Shown here in pieces: positions 24,594-34,862 of a DNA stretch of 64,000 nt; within the stretch, counting starts at the first letter, position 1; every line of letters starts with the position of its first letter. Under the pieces are notes generated by a model. It was not told where the DNA came from and made no database searches. It saw only the letters and a list, made by a program, of their open reading frames with translations. Both the position numbers and the translations under genes were made by a program. The stretch is from PALSA-555 sp963821325 (GTDB lineage Bacteria > Actinomycetota > Acidimicrobiia > IMCC26256 > PALSA-555). Location: positions 62,001 to 126,000 of the forward strand of contig CAWGDC010000003.1 in assembly GCA_963821325.1 (NCBI GenBank), written 5' to 3'.

Positions 24594-26145
24594 ATGAACG
24601 AACCGCAGGACTACGACGCCGTCGTCGTGGGCGCGTCGCTCGGCGGGCTCACCGCGGCGGCGCTGCTCGCCCGCCGCGGCTACCGGGTGGCCGTGCTCGA
24701 GACACTCGGCGTGCCCGGCGGGCGGTGCGGCTCGATCGAGTACGAGGGCTACCACATCCCGTTCGGGCATCGCGACGGCCACGGTGTGGGCGACAACGTC
24801 TTCGGGCTGCCGCTGCACTTCGTGGCGGCCGCCGACGCGGCCGGCGCGGAGGTGCCACGCCGGACGCTCGCCGGCGGCATGCGCGTCCATCGCCTCCCGG
24901 AGCGGACGTCCGACGACCTGTTCCTCGGCGGCCGACCCGGCGTCGACCGGGACACCGCCACCCGCGACACCCTCCGCGTCCTGACCGGCGCGGACGACGT
25001 CTCCGATGAGACCGTGCAGGCCTACCTCGACGGGATGCGACGCCTCCGGTCGACACCCGAAGACGAGCGGCGCCGTCTCCTCGCGGTCACGCTCGGCGCA
25101 TGGCTTGACGAGCACGTCACCGACCGCCTCGCGCGCAGCGCCATCCTCCAGGTGGGCGAGGTGATGTTCCCGTCGCCCGCCGAGAACACCTCCGCCGGGC
25201 GGCTCATCGCCTTCCTGCAGGAAATCACGCGAGTACGGGTCGCGCGGCTTCTACCCCGAGGATCCCGAGACCCCCGGCATGCAGGGCCTCATCACCCCGT
25301 GGGTCCGGGTGATCGAGCAGCACGGCGGCGAGCTGTGGCTCGGCTGGAAGCCGCTCGAGATCGTCGTCGAGGACCGGCGGGTGCGCGGCGCCGTCGCGGT
25401 GAACGCCGCGAACCTCGTGCAGGAGTTCCCGCGCCGGTCGTGGTCACCGACTATCCCGCGTGGGAGCTGCTCGAGATCCTCGACGAGGGCGTCCTGCCGT
25501 CCGGGTTCGGCGACACGGCACGCCAGCTGCTCGACCACTGCAACGACTTCGCGGGATGGTGGGCTGGCCTGTCGCGACTCCCTACCCGACGCTCCGACGG
25601 TCAGACCGAGGACATGCCCGGCTGGCACCGGATCCTGTGGGGCGACCAGACCGTGAAGCGATACCACGGCGCGTTCCAGTTCGCGTCCTGTCACTCCCCC
25701 CAGATCGCGCCCGACGGCAAGCACCTCCTCGAGGTCGTCATCTCCCACTGGGGCGAAGGAGAAGGGAAGCGGTGGCGGCACTGGCGCGACGCCCAGCGGG
25801 CCATCGACCGGATCCTCGACTACGTCCGCTGGTACTACGTCGACCTCGACGACTGCGTCGAGTGGTCCCGCTACCAGTACCTCGCCGGCCCCGAGATGCG
25901 CGCCTGCTACCTGAAGCCGGTGCCGCGCCTTCCCGTGAAGGTCAGCACCGTGGAAGGCCTCTACCTGGCCGGCTCCACGTCGGAAGGGTCCGGCGCCTAC
26001 CAGGATCTCGACTGCGAGGCCGCGATGACCGCCGCGGCGCTCGTCGAGGCCGACCTCGGTCCCCCTCGCGGCTCCGCGCGACCCGACCGCGGTCCGGCGC
26101 GACGTCGCCGCGCCGCCGTCGGCGCCCGCCGGCGCCCGTCCATGA
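24594..26145 (+). CDS. FAD-dependent oxidoreductase, phytoene desaturase-like, frameshifted
   Basis: The N-terminus has the dinucleotide motif DAVVVGASLGGLTAAALLARRG and LETLGVPGGRCGS, as in carotenoid desaturases and amine oxidases. The C-terminus has VEGLYLAGSTSEGSGAYQDL, the FAD-closing motif. Three slips break it: near 25228 (one base extra), near 25435 (one C short; corrected EFPAPVVVTD) and near 26060 in a C5 run, after which the frame stops at TGA 26143-26145. Corrected, it is one protein of about 516 residues. The central part (KRYHGAFQFASCHSP) differs from classical phytoene desaturases, so the substrate is open. Confidence 0.8.
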
Positions 26146-26211
26146 CCGCGGGCAAGGGGTGCGCGCCGGGCGGTCTCTCGCCTGGCGCGACCGAGAGCGC
26201 GGGAGATGCTA

Positions 26212-26692
26212 ATGATGCAAGCCTTCGTGTTCGAGCGAGTCGCCGTGCTCGTCAGCACCTGGCAGGAGCCGATGGACCCGCCGGAACGCGGCGCCCGTGT
26301 CGAGGTCCGGGCGCGCGTCCCCGAGCCCCGTCGAGGATCGTCGTCGGCGGCGCAACGGATCGTCATCGACGATCCTCTGTTCCGCGCGGACCTCTTCGAC
26401 CAGGTCGGCCACCCGGCCGGCAACCTCCGCAGCCGCGCACTTCCACCCGCACTTCGACGGCGTCGAACCCAGTGAGCGCCACTGGAGCGACGACCTGCGG
26501 GCCGACCCCATCCCGTGGCTGGTCGACCAGCTCGCCGACCTGCCCCGACTCCTCCGCGAGGCCCGGGCTCACCTCCCGGATCGATCGTCGATCGAGCGCG
26601 ACGGCGTGGCGCTCCGGTCCGCGCTGCCCGCGATCGTGACGGCCGTCGAGGCCGCGTGGGACGAGGTCCGAGCCGTCCCGGCCACCGGCTGA
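26212..26692 (+). CDS. hypothetical protein, frameshifted
   Basis: Reconstructed across one shift near 26425 (one C extra), the protein has about 159 residues: VSTWQEPMDPPERGARVEVR, IDDPLFRADLFDQVGHP, then AHFHPHFDGVEPSERHW and a helical tail. Three His in HFHPHF could bind a metal. The family was not recognised but the continuous character on both sides of the slip suggests a real conserved protein. GGGAG lies six bases before ATG 26212. Confidence 0.55.
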
Positions 26693-26700
26693 CCCCGACG

Positions 26701-26720
26701 CGGCCACGTCCGCGTGGCCG
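26701..26720. terminator. bidirectional hairpin between convergent genes
   Basis: CGGCCACG and CGTGGCCG form a perfect 8-bp stem with a TCCG loop, between the stops at 26692 and 26739. Confidence 0.65.
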
Positions 26721-26738
26721 TCGAGTCGGACGCTCCGC

Positions 26739-27005
26739 CTACCCGGTCACCGTCACGCCCGCGGTTCGCAGCGCGTCGAGCAGCGGCTGAACCTCCGCGT
26801 AGGCCGCCTCGTCGAGGGGCAGGGCGGTGAGCCGCTGCGACTGCTCGAGCATGACCTGGCGAGCTCCTCGCTTGTCCGGCGCGGACACGGTGACGGTCAG
26901 CAGCTTGACGTGGAAACGCCGCTCCGCGCCCCCGAAGATCTCCAGCACCCGCCCGTCGAATGCGGCAACGCGATTCTGGTCGAACTGGACTTCGAGCACG
27001 GCCAT
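26739..27005 (-). CDS. small hypothetical protein
   Basis: The 88-residue protein starts MAVLEVQFDQNRVAAFDGRV, continues GAERRFHVKLLTVTVSAPD and ends LLDALRTAGVTVTG. It looks like a compact beta-beta-alpha protein, perhaps a PH-like or DUF-type fold. No family recognised. It diverges from the ABC permease gene. Confidence 0.6.
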   Translation of the reverse strand: MAVLEVQFDQNRVAAFDGRVLEIFGGAERRFHVKLLTVTVSAPDKRGARQVMLEQSQRLTALPLDEAAYAEVQPLLDALRTAGVTVTG

Positions 27006-27100
27006 CGGGTGAACGTATCAGCCGCGCGCCACACGCGGACGTGGGCGTCGCGGCGGTGCCCACTAGCCTCGCTGCGACTCGCGCTGGATGAGGAGCGGTG

Positions 27101-27928
27101 ATGGCGGCGCTGTTCCGCACCGAGATGGCGAAGCAATGGCTTCGGCGACGCACCTACGCCGTCCTGGGGATCACCGTCGTGATCCCGATCATCATCGTGA
27201 TCGCCGTGAAGGCGAACCCGCCGTCGCTCACGGGCGCGCACGACGTCGAGGGGCGCTTCACCGCCTTCGCCACGCAGACGGGTCTCTTCGTGCCCGTCGT
27301 CGCGCTCGACTTCATGAGCCAGTTCCTGCTCGTCGCGATCGTCGCGCTGTTCGCCGGCGACGCGATCGCGTCGGAGGCCAGCTGGGGCAACCTCCGCGCG
27401 CTGCTGACCCGTCCCGTCGGCCGCGGTCGGCTCCTCGTCGCCAAGGCCGAGACGGCCGCCGTCTTGGCGCTGACCGCCACCGCGCTCATCGGCATCAGCG
27501 GGCTCGTCGCCGGCACCATCGCGTTCGGCTGGCATCCCCTGAACCTCCCGTTCTTCGGGGCCGCCGGCCATCAGTCGCAGCTGCACGTGGTGGCCAACCT
27601 CGCGTTGGCGAGCGGCTACGTGCTGTGGGGCATCACCGCCGTCGCCGCGCTCGCCTTCATGGTGTCGACCATGACCGACGCACCCGCCGCGGCGCTGTTC
27701 GCCGGCTTCGGCCTCTACGTCGTCTCCCAGATCCTCAACAACATCTCGAGCTTGGACCCCATCAGCTTCGTGTTCCCGACCCACGACCAGAACGCCTGGA
27801 TCGCGCTCTTCGACGGACGGGGCCCGACCGGGGCGATGCTCACGGGTTCGCTGATCCAGCTCCCCTACGTCGTGGTCTTCGGCGCCGTGGCCTGGTGGTA
27901 CTTCCGCCGCAAGGACATCTTGTCGTAG
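27101..27928 (+). CDS. ABC-2 type permease without an adjacent ATPase
   Basis: The 275-residue protein has six predicted membrane helices, with a cytoplasmic start (ALFRTEMAKQWLRRRTYAV), a long loop after the first helix, FAGDAIASEASWGNLRALLT, a signature of ABC-2 permeases, and KDILS at the end. The ATP-binding partner is not next to it, which is unusual, so it must borrow one or the partner is elsewhere. ATG 27101 is preferred over the GTG just before it; AGGAG lies at 27091-27095. Confidence 0.8.
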   Translation: MAALFRTEMAKQWLRRRTYAVLGITVVIPIIIVIAVKANPPSLTGAHDVEGRFTAFATQTGLFVPVVALDFMSQFLLVAIVALFAGDAIASEASWGNLRALLTRPVGRGRLLVAKAETAAVLALTATALIGISGLVAGTIAFGWHPLNLPFFGAAGHQSQLHVVANLALASGYVLWGITAVAALAFMVSTMTDAPAAALFAGFGLYVVSQILNNISSLDPISFVFPTHDQNAWIALFDGRGPTGAMLTGSLIQLPYVVVFGAVAWWYFRRKDILS

Positions 27929-28025
27929 CCGCCAGTCTCGGCCCGTCGCTCGGCCCGGACCCGTTGCCTGACGCCCGCGTCCCGACGACGATCCTCTCGG
28001 GGCCGCCGACGGAAAGGCAGCAGCC

Positions 28026-28958
28026 ATGACGATGACCCGGGTGATCAGCATCGACGGCGGCGGGGTGCGCGGCGTGATCCCCGTCGTGATCCTCCAACGG
28101 CTCACGCACGAGGCGGGCCTCGACGATCTGCTCGCCGAGACCGACCTCTTCGCCGGCACCTCGACGGGCGGGCTCATCGCGCTCGGGCTCGCGGCTGATC
28201 TCGGGCTCCCCGCGCTGCTCGACCTCTACGAGCAGCGGGCACCCCAGATCTTCCACACGTCGCTCCGGCACAAGATCCGGGACCTCGACAACCTCCTCGG
28301 CGCCGGCTACCAGCTCCAGAACCTCCGCCGCCAGCTGCACGACGTGTTCGGCGAGCGCCGACTCGACGACCTGACCACGCGCGTCCTCGTCACGGCGTTC
28401 GACCTGGACAACGAGGCTCCCGACCCCGCCGCTCGCACCTGGAAGCCGAAGCTGTTCCACAACTTCCCCGGCACCGACAGCGACGGCGCCGAGCTCGTCC
28501 ACCAGGTGGCCACCTACACCAGCGCGGCGCCGACCTACTTCCCGACCGCCGACGGGTACGTCGACGGTGGCGTCTTCGCGACGAACCCGTCCATGTCCGC
28601 GCTCGCCCAGACCCAGGACCCACGCAACCAGCCGGCGGACCGCGGCGATCTCGAACAGCTGACAGTGCTGTCGCTCGGCACCGGCCACTCACTGCAGTAC
28701 ATCGAGGGCGAGACGCACGATTGGGGCCAGCTGCGGTGGGTGCGGCCGCTCATCAACCTCATGCTCGACGGCGTCAACGGCATCGCGGACTACCAGTGTC
28801 GCCACATCCTCCGCGATCGGTACTACCGGTTCGCGCCGACGTTCGATCCCGGGATCAACATCGGGATGGACGACGTCGGCCAGATCCCGTATCTCGTCGA
28901 GTACGCCCGCCACCTCGACCTGAGCGAGATCATCCACTGGCTCACCGAGCGTTGGTGA
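28026..28958 (+). CDS. patatin-like phospholipase
   Basis: The 310-residue protein carries all patatin marks: the oxyanion glycine loop SIDGGGVRGVIP, nucleophile GTSTGGLIA, and the dyad Asp in YVDGGVFATNP. It cleaves acyl chains from phospholipids or other lipids with a Ser-Asp dyad, in the cytoplasm or at the membrane. The length suits the CapV/patatin group, but there is no adjacent nucleotide-signal cyclase, so a CBASS role is unlikely. The start has GGAAAGG ten bases upstream. Confidence 0.9.
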   Translation: MTMTRVISIDGGGVRGVIPVVILQRLTHEAGLDDLLAETDLFAGTSTGGLIALGLAADLGLPALLDLYEQRAPQIFHTSLRHKIRDLDNLLGAGYQLQNLRRQLHDVFGERRLDDLTTRVLVTAFDLDNEAPDPAARTWKPKLFHNFPGTDSDGAELVHQVATYTSAAPTYFPTADGYVDGGVFATNPSMSALAQTQDPRNQPADRGDLEQLTVLSLGTGHSLQYIEGETHDWGQLRWVRPLINLMLDGVNGIADYQCRHILRDRYYRFAPTFDPGINIGMDDVGQIPYLVEYARHLDLSEIIHWLTERW

Positions 28959-28979
28959 GCTGCGGCGCGGTCGCGTGTC

Positions 28980-29573
28980 CTATTCGGGACGGTAGAACCT
29001 GATCGCGCCGGTTCGCTCGAGATCGTCGACGAGGATCGCCTCGACGTCGACGGCCACCGCGACCTCGTTGCTCACGACGACGCCACCCAGGGGCAGAGGG
29101 TCCTGCCAGGACACGCCGAAGTCGTGGCGATTGATCCTCGTTCGACCCTGGAACCCGACCCGTCGCATCGTGCCGCGGTTCTCATCGCCGTCCCAGAACG
29201 GCGTGTCCCACTGCCCGAGGTAGTCGACGTCCAGCCGCACCGGGCGGGTCGTCCCCCGAATGGTGAGCTCCACCTGGGCCTGGAAGCTGGTGTCGCCCGT
29301 CCGCTCGGCGCAACCGCCTCGGAACGTCATCGTCGGATAGTGCTCGACATCGAAGAAGTCGGCGCTGCGGAGGTGCTCGTCCCGCACCGGCTCCCCCGTC
29401 CAGATCTTTCGGACGTCGATGACTCCGTCGAAGGTGGCGGCGAGCGGGTCGTCCCACCCGAACGCCAGCGTGCCGTGGATGTCCTTGAAGAGCCCGCGGA
29501 CCCAGGTGACCATCATGTGGCGAGCTCGGAACTCGGCCTCGGTGTGACCGGGCTCCATGATCCAACGACTCAC
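28980..29573 (-). CDS. YceI-family lipid/isoprenoid-binding protein
   Basis: The 197-residue protein has the YceI lipocalin-like pattern: GHTEAEFRARHMMVTWVRG at the start, DVRKIWTGEPVRDEHLRSAD, FFDVEHYPTMTFRGG, and LTIRGTTRPVRL. It lacks a signal peptide, so this is the cytoplasmic type that binds long isoprenoids or fatty amides. GTG 29573 overlaps the stop of the upstream small membrane protein gene (GTGA), so the two are coupled. Confidence 0.88.
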   Translation of the reverse strand: MSRWIMEPGHTEAEFRARHMMVTWVRGLFKDIHGTLAFGWDDPLAATFDGVIDVRKIWTGEPVRDEHLRSADFFDVEHYPTMTFRGGCAERTGDTSFQAQVELTIRGTTRPVRLDVDYLGQWDTPFWDGDENRGTMRRVGFQGRTRINRHDFGVSWQDPLPLGGVVVSNEVAVAVDVEAILVDDLERTGAIRFYRPE

Positions 29574-29999
29574 GGAGACGCCCTCCCGTCGGCGGTCACC
29601 GAGTCGCCCGAAGCTCCCTCGCCTCGCTCCCGCGGCGCGGCGCGATAGGCCCACGACTCGCAGACCAGGCCGAGCGCAGCCACGACCGCGGGTGCTGCGG
29701 TTCGCCGACGGTCGCGTCGGAGGCCGGCCACGGCGGCGCACAGGTCTCCGCCGTCGGTCAGCGCACCGAGGCCGGCCCAGACCCGAACGTCGGCCGGATG
29801 GCGCTGGGCCCGGGCCACGGCCAGGAGGCCACCGACGCCGAGCACCAACTCGCGCACGGCGAAACTGCGCGTCATCGAGCGCGGCGTCGGCCGATGACGC
29901 CCCCGACAGGCGGCGGGGCGCAACGGCGCAGGCGATCCCGATCGCCACCCGGGCTGCGGCGAACACGCCGACGATCGCCCGCGATCGTGCGTTCACCAC
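29570..29999 (-). CDS. small membrane protein coupled to yceI, frameshifted
   Basis: Combining two frames across a slip near 29880 gives about 143 residues: ARSRAIVGVFAAARVAIGIA, VAPRRLSGASSADAALDD, then MTRSFAVRELVLGVGGLLAV and VVAALGLVCESWAYRAAP. Three or four hydrophobic helices are expected. The RxxALD..RSFAVRELVLG pattern resembles DUF4267-like membrane proteins. The stop overlaps the GTG of the YceI gene by four bases. Function unknown. Confidence 0.5.
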
Positions 30000-30105
30000 C
30001 ACGCGAACGGTAGTGGGTCGCACCGGGACGGCCTCACGGCACCGCGGCGGACGAGGACGGTCGTCGTCGGCGGCGCACCGACCAGCCAGCGGTTGCCGTG
30101 TGATC

Positions 30106-30519
30106 ATGACCGGTGTGGACGCACGGGCCGTCGTCGACCAGTGGGAGCTGATCCCCCATCCCGAGGGGGGCTACTACCGCCAGACCTATCGTTCGCCGCT
30201 CACCACGACACCGACGGGGTGGCCGGGTCCGAGAGCCCTCGTGACCTCGATCCTCTACCTCCTCGAGACCGACCATCAGTCTCGGTGGCATCGGGTGCGA
30301 GGCGACGAGCTGTGGCTGTGGCAGGGCGGCGGTCCCATGGCGCTGCGCGTCGACGAGACGGTGCACCTGGTCGGCCCGGACCGGGCGTCGGGTCAGGAGC
30401 TGCAGGTCCTCGTCCCAGCCGGCACGTGGCAGATGGCCACACCCGCCGGCAACGACTGGTCGCTCGTCGCGTGCGTCGTCACACCCGGTTTCGAGTTCGC
30501 CGACCTCGAACTCCGATAG
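30106..30519 (+). CDS. cupin protein, DUF985
   Basis: The 137-residue protein matches DUF985 cupins: WELIPHPEGGYYRQTYRSP, ALVTSILYLLETDHQSRWHR, then ELWLWQGGGPMAL and PAGTWQMATPAG, ending GFEFADLEL. These are small beta-barrels of unknown enzymatic role, related to sugar-binding cupins. ATG 30106 begins the conserved part. It converges on the formate dehydrogenase gene; an imperfect CCCTC/GAGGG hairpin lies in the 93-base gap. Confidence 0.88.
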   Translation: MTGVDARAVVDQWELIPHPEGGYYRQTYRSPLTTTPTGWPGPRALVTSILYLLETDHQSRWHRVRGDELWLWQGGGPMALRVDETVHLVGPDRASGQELQVLVPAGTWQMATPAGNDWSLVACVVTPGFEFADLELR

Positions 30520-30612
30520 CCGCCGCACCAGGTCCCTCACCTCGCCGTCGCGAGGGAACCCGAGGAGCGTGACGTCTGGTGGCGCTGCGTCACGGTCGAC
30601 GCGGGCTGATCG

Positions 30613-33281
30613 TCAGGCCGGCGCCAGATCGACGGCCGTCACTTTGTACTCCGGGGTGTGGGTGTAGGGGTCGCGGTGGGGTCCCGTGACCCGGTTGATG
30701 GAGACCGCGGGATCGCTGAACGTGGCGAACACGACGCCGCGCTGGACGCGGTCGGTGACCTCGACGGGGAGCGTGGCGTCGCCGTAGCGGCTGCGAACCA
30801 GGACGGGCTGCCCGTCCGTGAGGTGCAGGCGCTCGGCGTCGTCCTCGGAGATCTCGAGCCGATCGTGGGGGTGCAGGTCGCGGGTCGCGGCCCGTCGGGT
30901 CATGGTGCCGGCGTTGAACTGGTACAGGCCGCGGCCGGTCACCAGCACGAACGGGAACTCCGAGCCCGGCGCCTCGACCGGGGGCTGGGGGACCAGACGC
31001 TCGAGTGTCGCCGCGGCCCCGATCCCCGGGAAGGTGTCCTCGTGCAGGCGTCGCGTGCCCGGGTGGTCGGTGGTCGGGCAGGGCCACTGCAGCCCGCCCG
31101 GCTGCTCGAGGCGCTCGTAGGTGATCCCGGCACCGGGGAGCCACACCTGTCGGATCTCCGACCAGATCGCGGCGGCGTCCCGATACCGGAACCCGTCGCC
31201 GCCGCCCATGGCCTGGGCGACCGCGGCGACGCCTGCCCAGTCCGGCTTGGCCTCGCCGGGCGCGTCGAGCGCGGAGCGGACGCGTTGGACCCGCCGCTCG
31301 GAGTTCATGAACGTGCCGTCCTTCTCGAACGCGCTGGCTGCGGGAAGGAACACGGACCCGAACGCGCGAGCCGTCTCGTTGATGAAGAGATCCTGGATGA
31401 CGAGCATCTCGAGGTTCGCCAGCGCCTGTTCTGTGGCGTGCGCGTTCGGCTGGGTCAACAGGAGGTCCCAACCCATGACCCAGAGCGCTTTGAGCTCGCC
31501 GGTGGCGGCCGCGTCGAGCATCTCCATGGCGTCGAGGCCGGGCTCGTCGGGGATCGCGCACCCCCAGGCGGCACCCACCCGCTCGCGTGCGTCGGCGAGC
31601 GGCGCGTACCCGGGGAGATGCGTCGGCTCGCATCCCATGTGCGCGGCACCTTGGACGTTGTTCTGGCCTCGGAGCGGGTTGACCCCCGTGCCCGGGCGTC
31701 CGACGTTGCCGGTGAGCAGGGCCAGGTTCGCGAGGCCCATCACTCCCTCGGTGCCCTGGTGATGCTCCGTCAGGCCGAGACCGTGGAACGAGATCGCCGG
31801 TTTCGTCCCCGCGTACAGCCGGGCTGCTGACCGGATGGCGTCCGCCGGGACGCCGGTTGCGTTGGTGACGGTCTCGGGTGGGTACGCGGCGACGAGCGCC
31901 TGGTACTCGTCGAGGCCACGCACCCGCGTCGCGACGAACGCCTCGTCGAGCAGCTCCTCGTCGAAGATGGTGTGGGCGATGGCGTGGAGCAGCAGGACGT
32001 TCGTGCCGGGTGACGGCTGGAGGTGCACGTCCGCGTACTGGGTGAGCTCGATGCGGCGGGGATCCACGACGACGAGGTGGGCGCCGCGTCGCACGGCCTG
32101 CTTGATTCGGGCGCCCACGACGGGGTGGTTCTCGGTCGTGTTGGTGCCCCAGACGAGGATGGTCTTCGCAGCTCGATGTCATCGAAGGAGCTCGTGGCCG
32201 CCCCGGTTCCGAACACGTGCTGGAGGCCGACCGCGCTCGGTGCGTGACACACGCGGGCGCAACAGTCGACGTTGTTCGTGCCGATCACCGCGCGGGCGAA
32301 CTTCTGGAGCACATAGTTGTCCTCGTTCGTCGCGCGCGCCGAGCCGAGCACCCCGACCGCCCGAGGCCCGTGTCGCTCGACGATCGCCCGGAGCCGCCGC
32401 GCCACGACGTCGACGGCCTGCTCCCAGGACGCCGGCGCCCACGATCCGCGGTCGCGCAGCAGCGGGGTCGTGACGCGATCGGGGGCATCGACGAACCCGT
32501 GGCCGGCACGGCCCTTGACGCAGAGGTGCCCGCGGTTGACCGGGGCGTCGAGCGGCGGCGTCGCCGCGGCGATCCGACCGTCACGGGTCCCGACGAGCAG
32601 TTCGCAGCCGACGCCGCAGTAGGGGCACGTCGTGCGGGTCCAGCGCGTGGGCGTCCCAGTCGTCAGCTGGGAACGGTCCTCGAGCGCTCCGGTCGGGCAC
32701 GTGTCGACGCAGGCGCCGCACGCGACGCACGAGCTGTCCGCCAGCGTCGTCCCCGAGTCAGGCACGAGTCGCGTGTCGGCGCCTCGCCCCGTCACCCGCC
32801 AGGTGAACTGGCCCTGGACCTCGTCGCAGATGCGGACGCAGCGCCAACACGAGATGCAGCGCGCCAGGTCGACACGGATCGTGGGGTGCGGGTCGTCGAC
32901 GGCCGGGACGTCCGGGGCGCTGACCGGCTCGTCAGCCAGGCCATAGGTGTGCAGCAGCCGGTGGAACGGCTCGTCCGGCACGTCCGCCAGCGCGCCCGAC
33001 GGGTACGAGCGGGCGAGCATGCGCAACAGGCTGCGCCGATGCGCGTCGAGTGTCAGGGAGTGGGTCTGGACGGTCATGCCGTCACGGACGGGCGTCGTGC
33101 ACGCCGCGACGGGTCGGGTCCCGCCGTCCACCTGCACGACGCAGAGCCGACAGGCCCCCGAGGGCGCCAGCCGTGGGTCGGCGCACAAGGTGGGCACCTC
33201 GATGCCGTGGGCGGCCGCGGCATCGAGGATGGTCGGGGGCGCCCCGTCCGGCACCACGACGGCCCGACGGTCGATGGTCAC
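30613..33281 (-). CDS. fdhA: NAD-linked formate dehydrogenase alpha subunit, frameshifted
   Basis: The predicted protein has about 889 residues: an N-terminal 2Fe-2S domain (CADPRLAPSGACRLCVVQV), two 4Fe-4S clusters (CISCWRCVRICDE; CVACGACVDTCPTGA), a third cluster in the catalytic domain (CPYCGVGCELL) and the molybdopterin domain. The active site reads NVDCCARVCHAPSAVGL, with Cys rather than selenocysteine as metal ligand. The C-terminal dinucleotide-binding part has VLVTGRGLYQFNAGTMT. A missing base near 32168 breaks the frame; with it the junction reads DIELAKTILVWGTNTTENHP. It oxidises formate to CO2 with NAD+ via the beta subunit, or the reverse. GTG 33281 overlaps the stop of the beta gene. 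Confidence 0.9.
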
Positions 33282-34750
33282 GCGAAGCAGCGGAGCTCCT
33301 CGGGGTAGTAGGAGACGACGCTGCGCGCGAAGTCGGCGAGGCCGCTCCCGTGCCCGCACAGACTGGTCGCGGCGAGCACGTCCACGGTGGCATGCCATTC
33401 GAGCTCGGTCCCCGCCTCCGGGGACTGGCCGGCGAGCGCGGCGGCGAGCAGGTCCTCGATCCGGGGTGCGCCAACTCGACAGGGGGTGCACTTGCCGCAC
33501 GACTCCCCCGCGCCGAAGCGAAAGACATGATGCGCCAGCTCGAGGATCGACGTGTGCTCGTCGAAGACGACGATGCCGCCGTGGCCGACGGCCGCGCCGA
33601 CCTGGTGGAGCTCGTCGAAGCTGAAGGGGGTGTCGAAGAGATGCGGCGGCAGGATCCCCGCGAGTGGTCCGCCGATCAGCACGCCGCGAGGTGACCCGGT
33701 CTCCAGTCCGCCGCCGAGGTCCTCGATGATCTCGCGCACCGCCATCCCGAACTCGACCTCGTAGAGGCCCGGCCGGCGGAACAGCGAGTTGAGCGACACG
33801 ACCTTCGTGCCCCGGCTCGTCCCGTGGCCGAAGGCGGCGTACGCGTCGCCGCCGGCCCGGAGGATCCAGGCGACGTTCGCGAGCGTTTCGACGTTGTCGA
33901 CGAGCGTCGGACGTTCCCACAGGCCGCGCTCGGCCGGGTAGGGCGGCCGCGCGCGCACCTCGGGGCGTCGGCCCTCCAGCGCGTTCAACAGGGCCGTCTC
34001 CTCGCCGCACACGTAGCTGCCCTGCCCGTCGACGACGTCGATGTCGAACGGGGGGGTGGCGTGTGAACCCAGGATCCCGTCGGCGCGGGCCTCGTCGATG
34101 GCTCGGCGAACGGCCGCGGCGGCCTCGGGGTACTCCTTGCGAACGTAGACGTAGCCGGTGGTCGCTCCGACCCCTCGTGCCGCGATGGCCATCCCCTCGA
34201 GCACCGCGTGCGGGTCGCGCTCGAGGATGATCCGGTCGAGGTAGGCGCCGGGGTCGCCTTCGTCCGCGTTGCAGACGACGTACTTGACGGGATCGGGTTC
34301 CTCGAGGACGGTGCGCCACTTCCGGCCGGTCGGGAACCCGGCCCCGCCTCGTCCTCGCAGGCCGGACCGCTCGATCTCGGTCACGATCGTCGTGGAAGAC
34401 ATGGCCGTAGCACGCTCGAGGGCCTCGTAGCCGCCGTGGGCGGTGTACGCGGCGAGCGTGGCGGGCACCTGGGCCGTAATGCGCTCCAGCACGATGGGTG
34501 TCGAGGTTGCCGCCGCGACCCGCGGCTCGGCCCGATTCGCGGCGGTCGCCGGCGCCGCGTAGCAGCGCCCGAGGCAGAACAGCCGAGGGGACGACGCCTC
34601 GACGCGCGCCCAGTCGCCGGCTCGCCGACGGGCCACGAAGCACGCCGTGCCCTGGCAGGGCTGGTCGACGATCGGGACGGACGCCAGGTGGTAGAAGCCC
34701 GCAGCGTCGTGGGGCCCCAGCGGCGACTCGGATGGCCGTGGGGGGCTCAC
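33278..34750 (-). CDS. fdhB: formate dehydrogenase beta subunit, NuoE-NuoF-like fusion
   Basis: The 490-residue protein begins with a shortened thioredoxin-like 2Fe-2S segment (VDQPCQGTACFVARR ... LFCLGRCYAAP, the C-x4-C and C-x3-C of NuoE). A NuoF-like domain follows with the NADH/FMN loop GLRGRGGAGFPTGRKW, the second FMN contact VCNADEGDPGAYLDR, GSYVCGEETALLNALEG and the 4Fe-4S ligands ESCGKCTPCRVG. It passes electrons from the alpha subunit to NAD+. GTG 34750 gives a normal start. The acyl carrier protein gene stops 112 bases upstream on the same strand. Confidence 0.9.
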   Translation of the reverse strand: MSPPRPSESPLGPHDAAGFYHLASVPIVDQPCQGTACFVARRRAGDWARVEASSPRLFCLGRCYAAPATAANRAEPRVAAATSTPIVLERITAQVPATLAAYTAHGGYEALERATAMSSTTIVTEIERSGLRGRGGAGFPTGRKWRTVLEEPDPVKYVVCNADEGDPGAYLDRIILERDPHAVLEGMAIAARGVGATTGYVYVRKEYPEAAAAVRRAIDEARADGILGSHATPPFDIDVVDGQGSYVCGEETALLNALEGRRPEVRARPPYPAERGLWERPTLVDNVETLANVAWILRAGGDAYAAFGHGTSRGTKVVSLNSLFRRPGLYEVEFGMAVREIIEDLGGGLETGSPRGVLIGGPLAGILPPHLFDTPFSFDELHQVGAAVGHGGIVVFDEHTSILELAHHVFRFGAGESCGKCTPCRVGAPRIEDLLAAALAGQSPEAGTELEWHATVDVLAATSLCGHGSGLADFARSVVSYYPEELRCFA

Positions 34751-34862
34751 GGCCCTGATCCTGCTCCCGGGCGGCGCACCGCGCCAGGAGCGCGCGTCCC
34801 GTCGTCGGCCGCGTGCGGCCGCGGGGGCCGCGGGGAGCGGCGAGGGAGGCCGGCGTGATCGG

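Noticed and set aside
28026..28958. Patatin gene as a CBASS anti-phage effector
   Set aside because: No cyclic-nucleotide synthase or other CBASS gene is adjacent; flanks are an ABC permease and a YceI gene.
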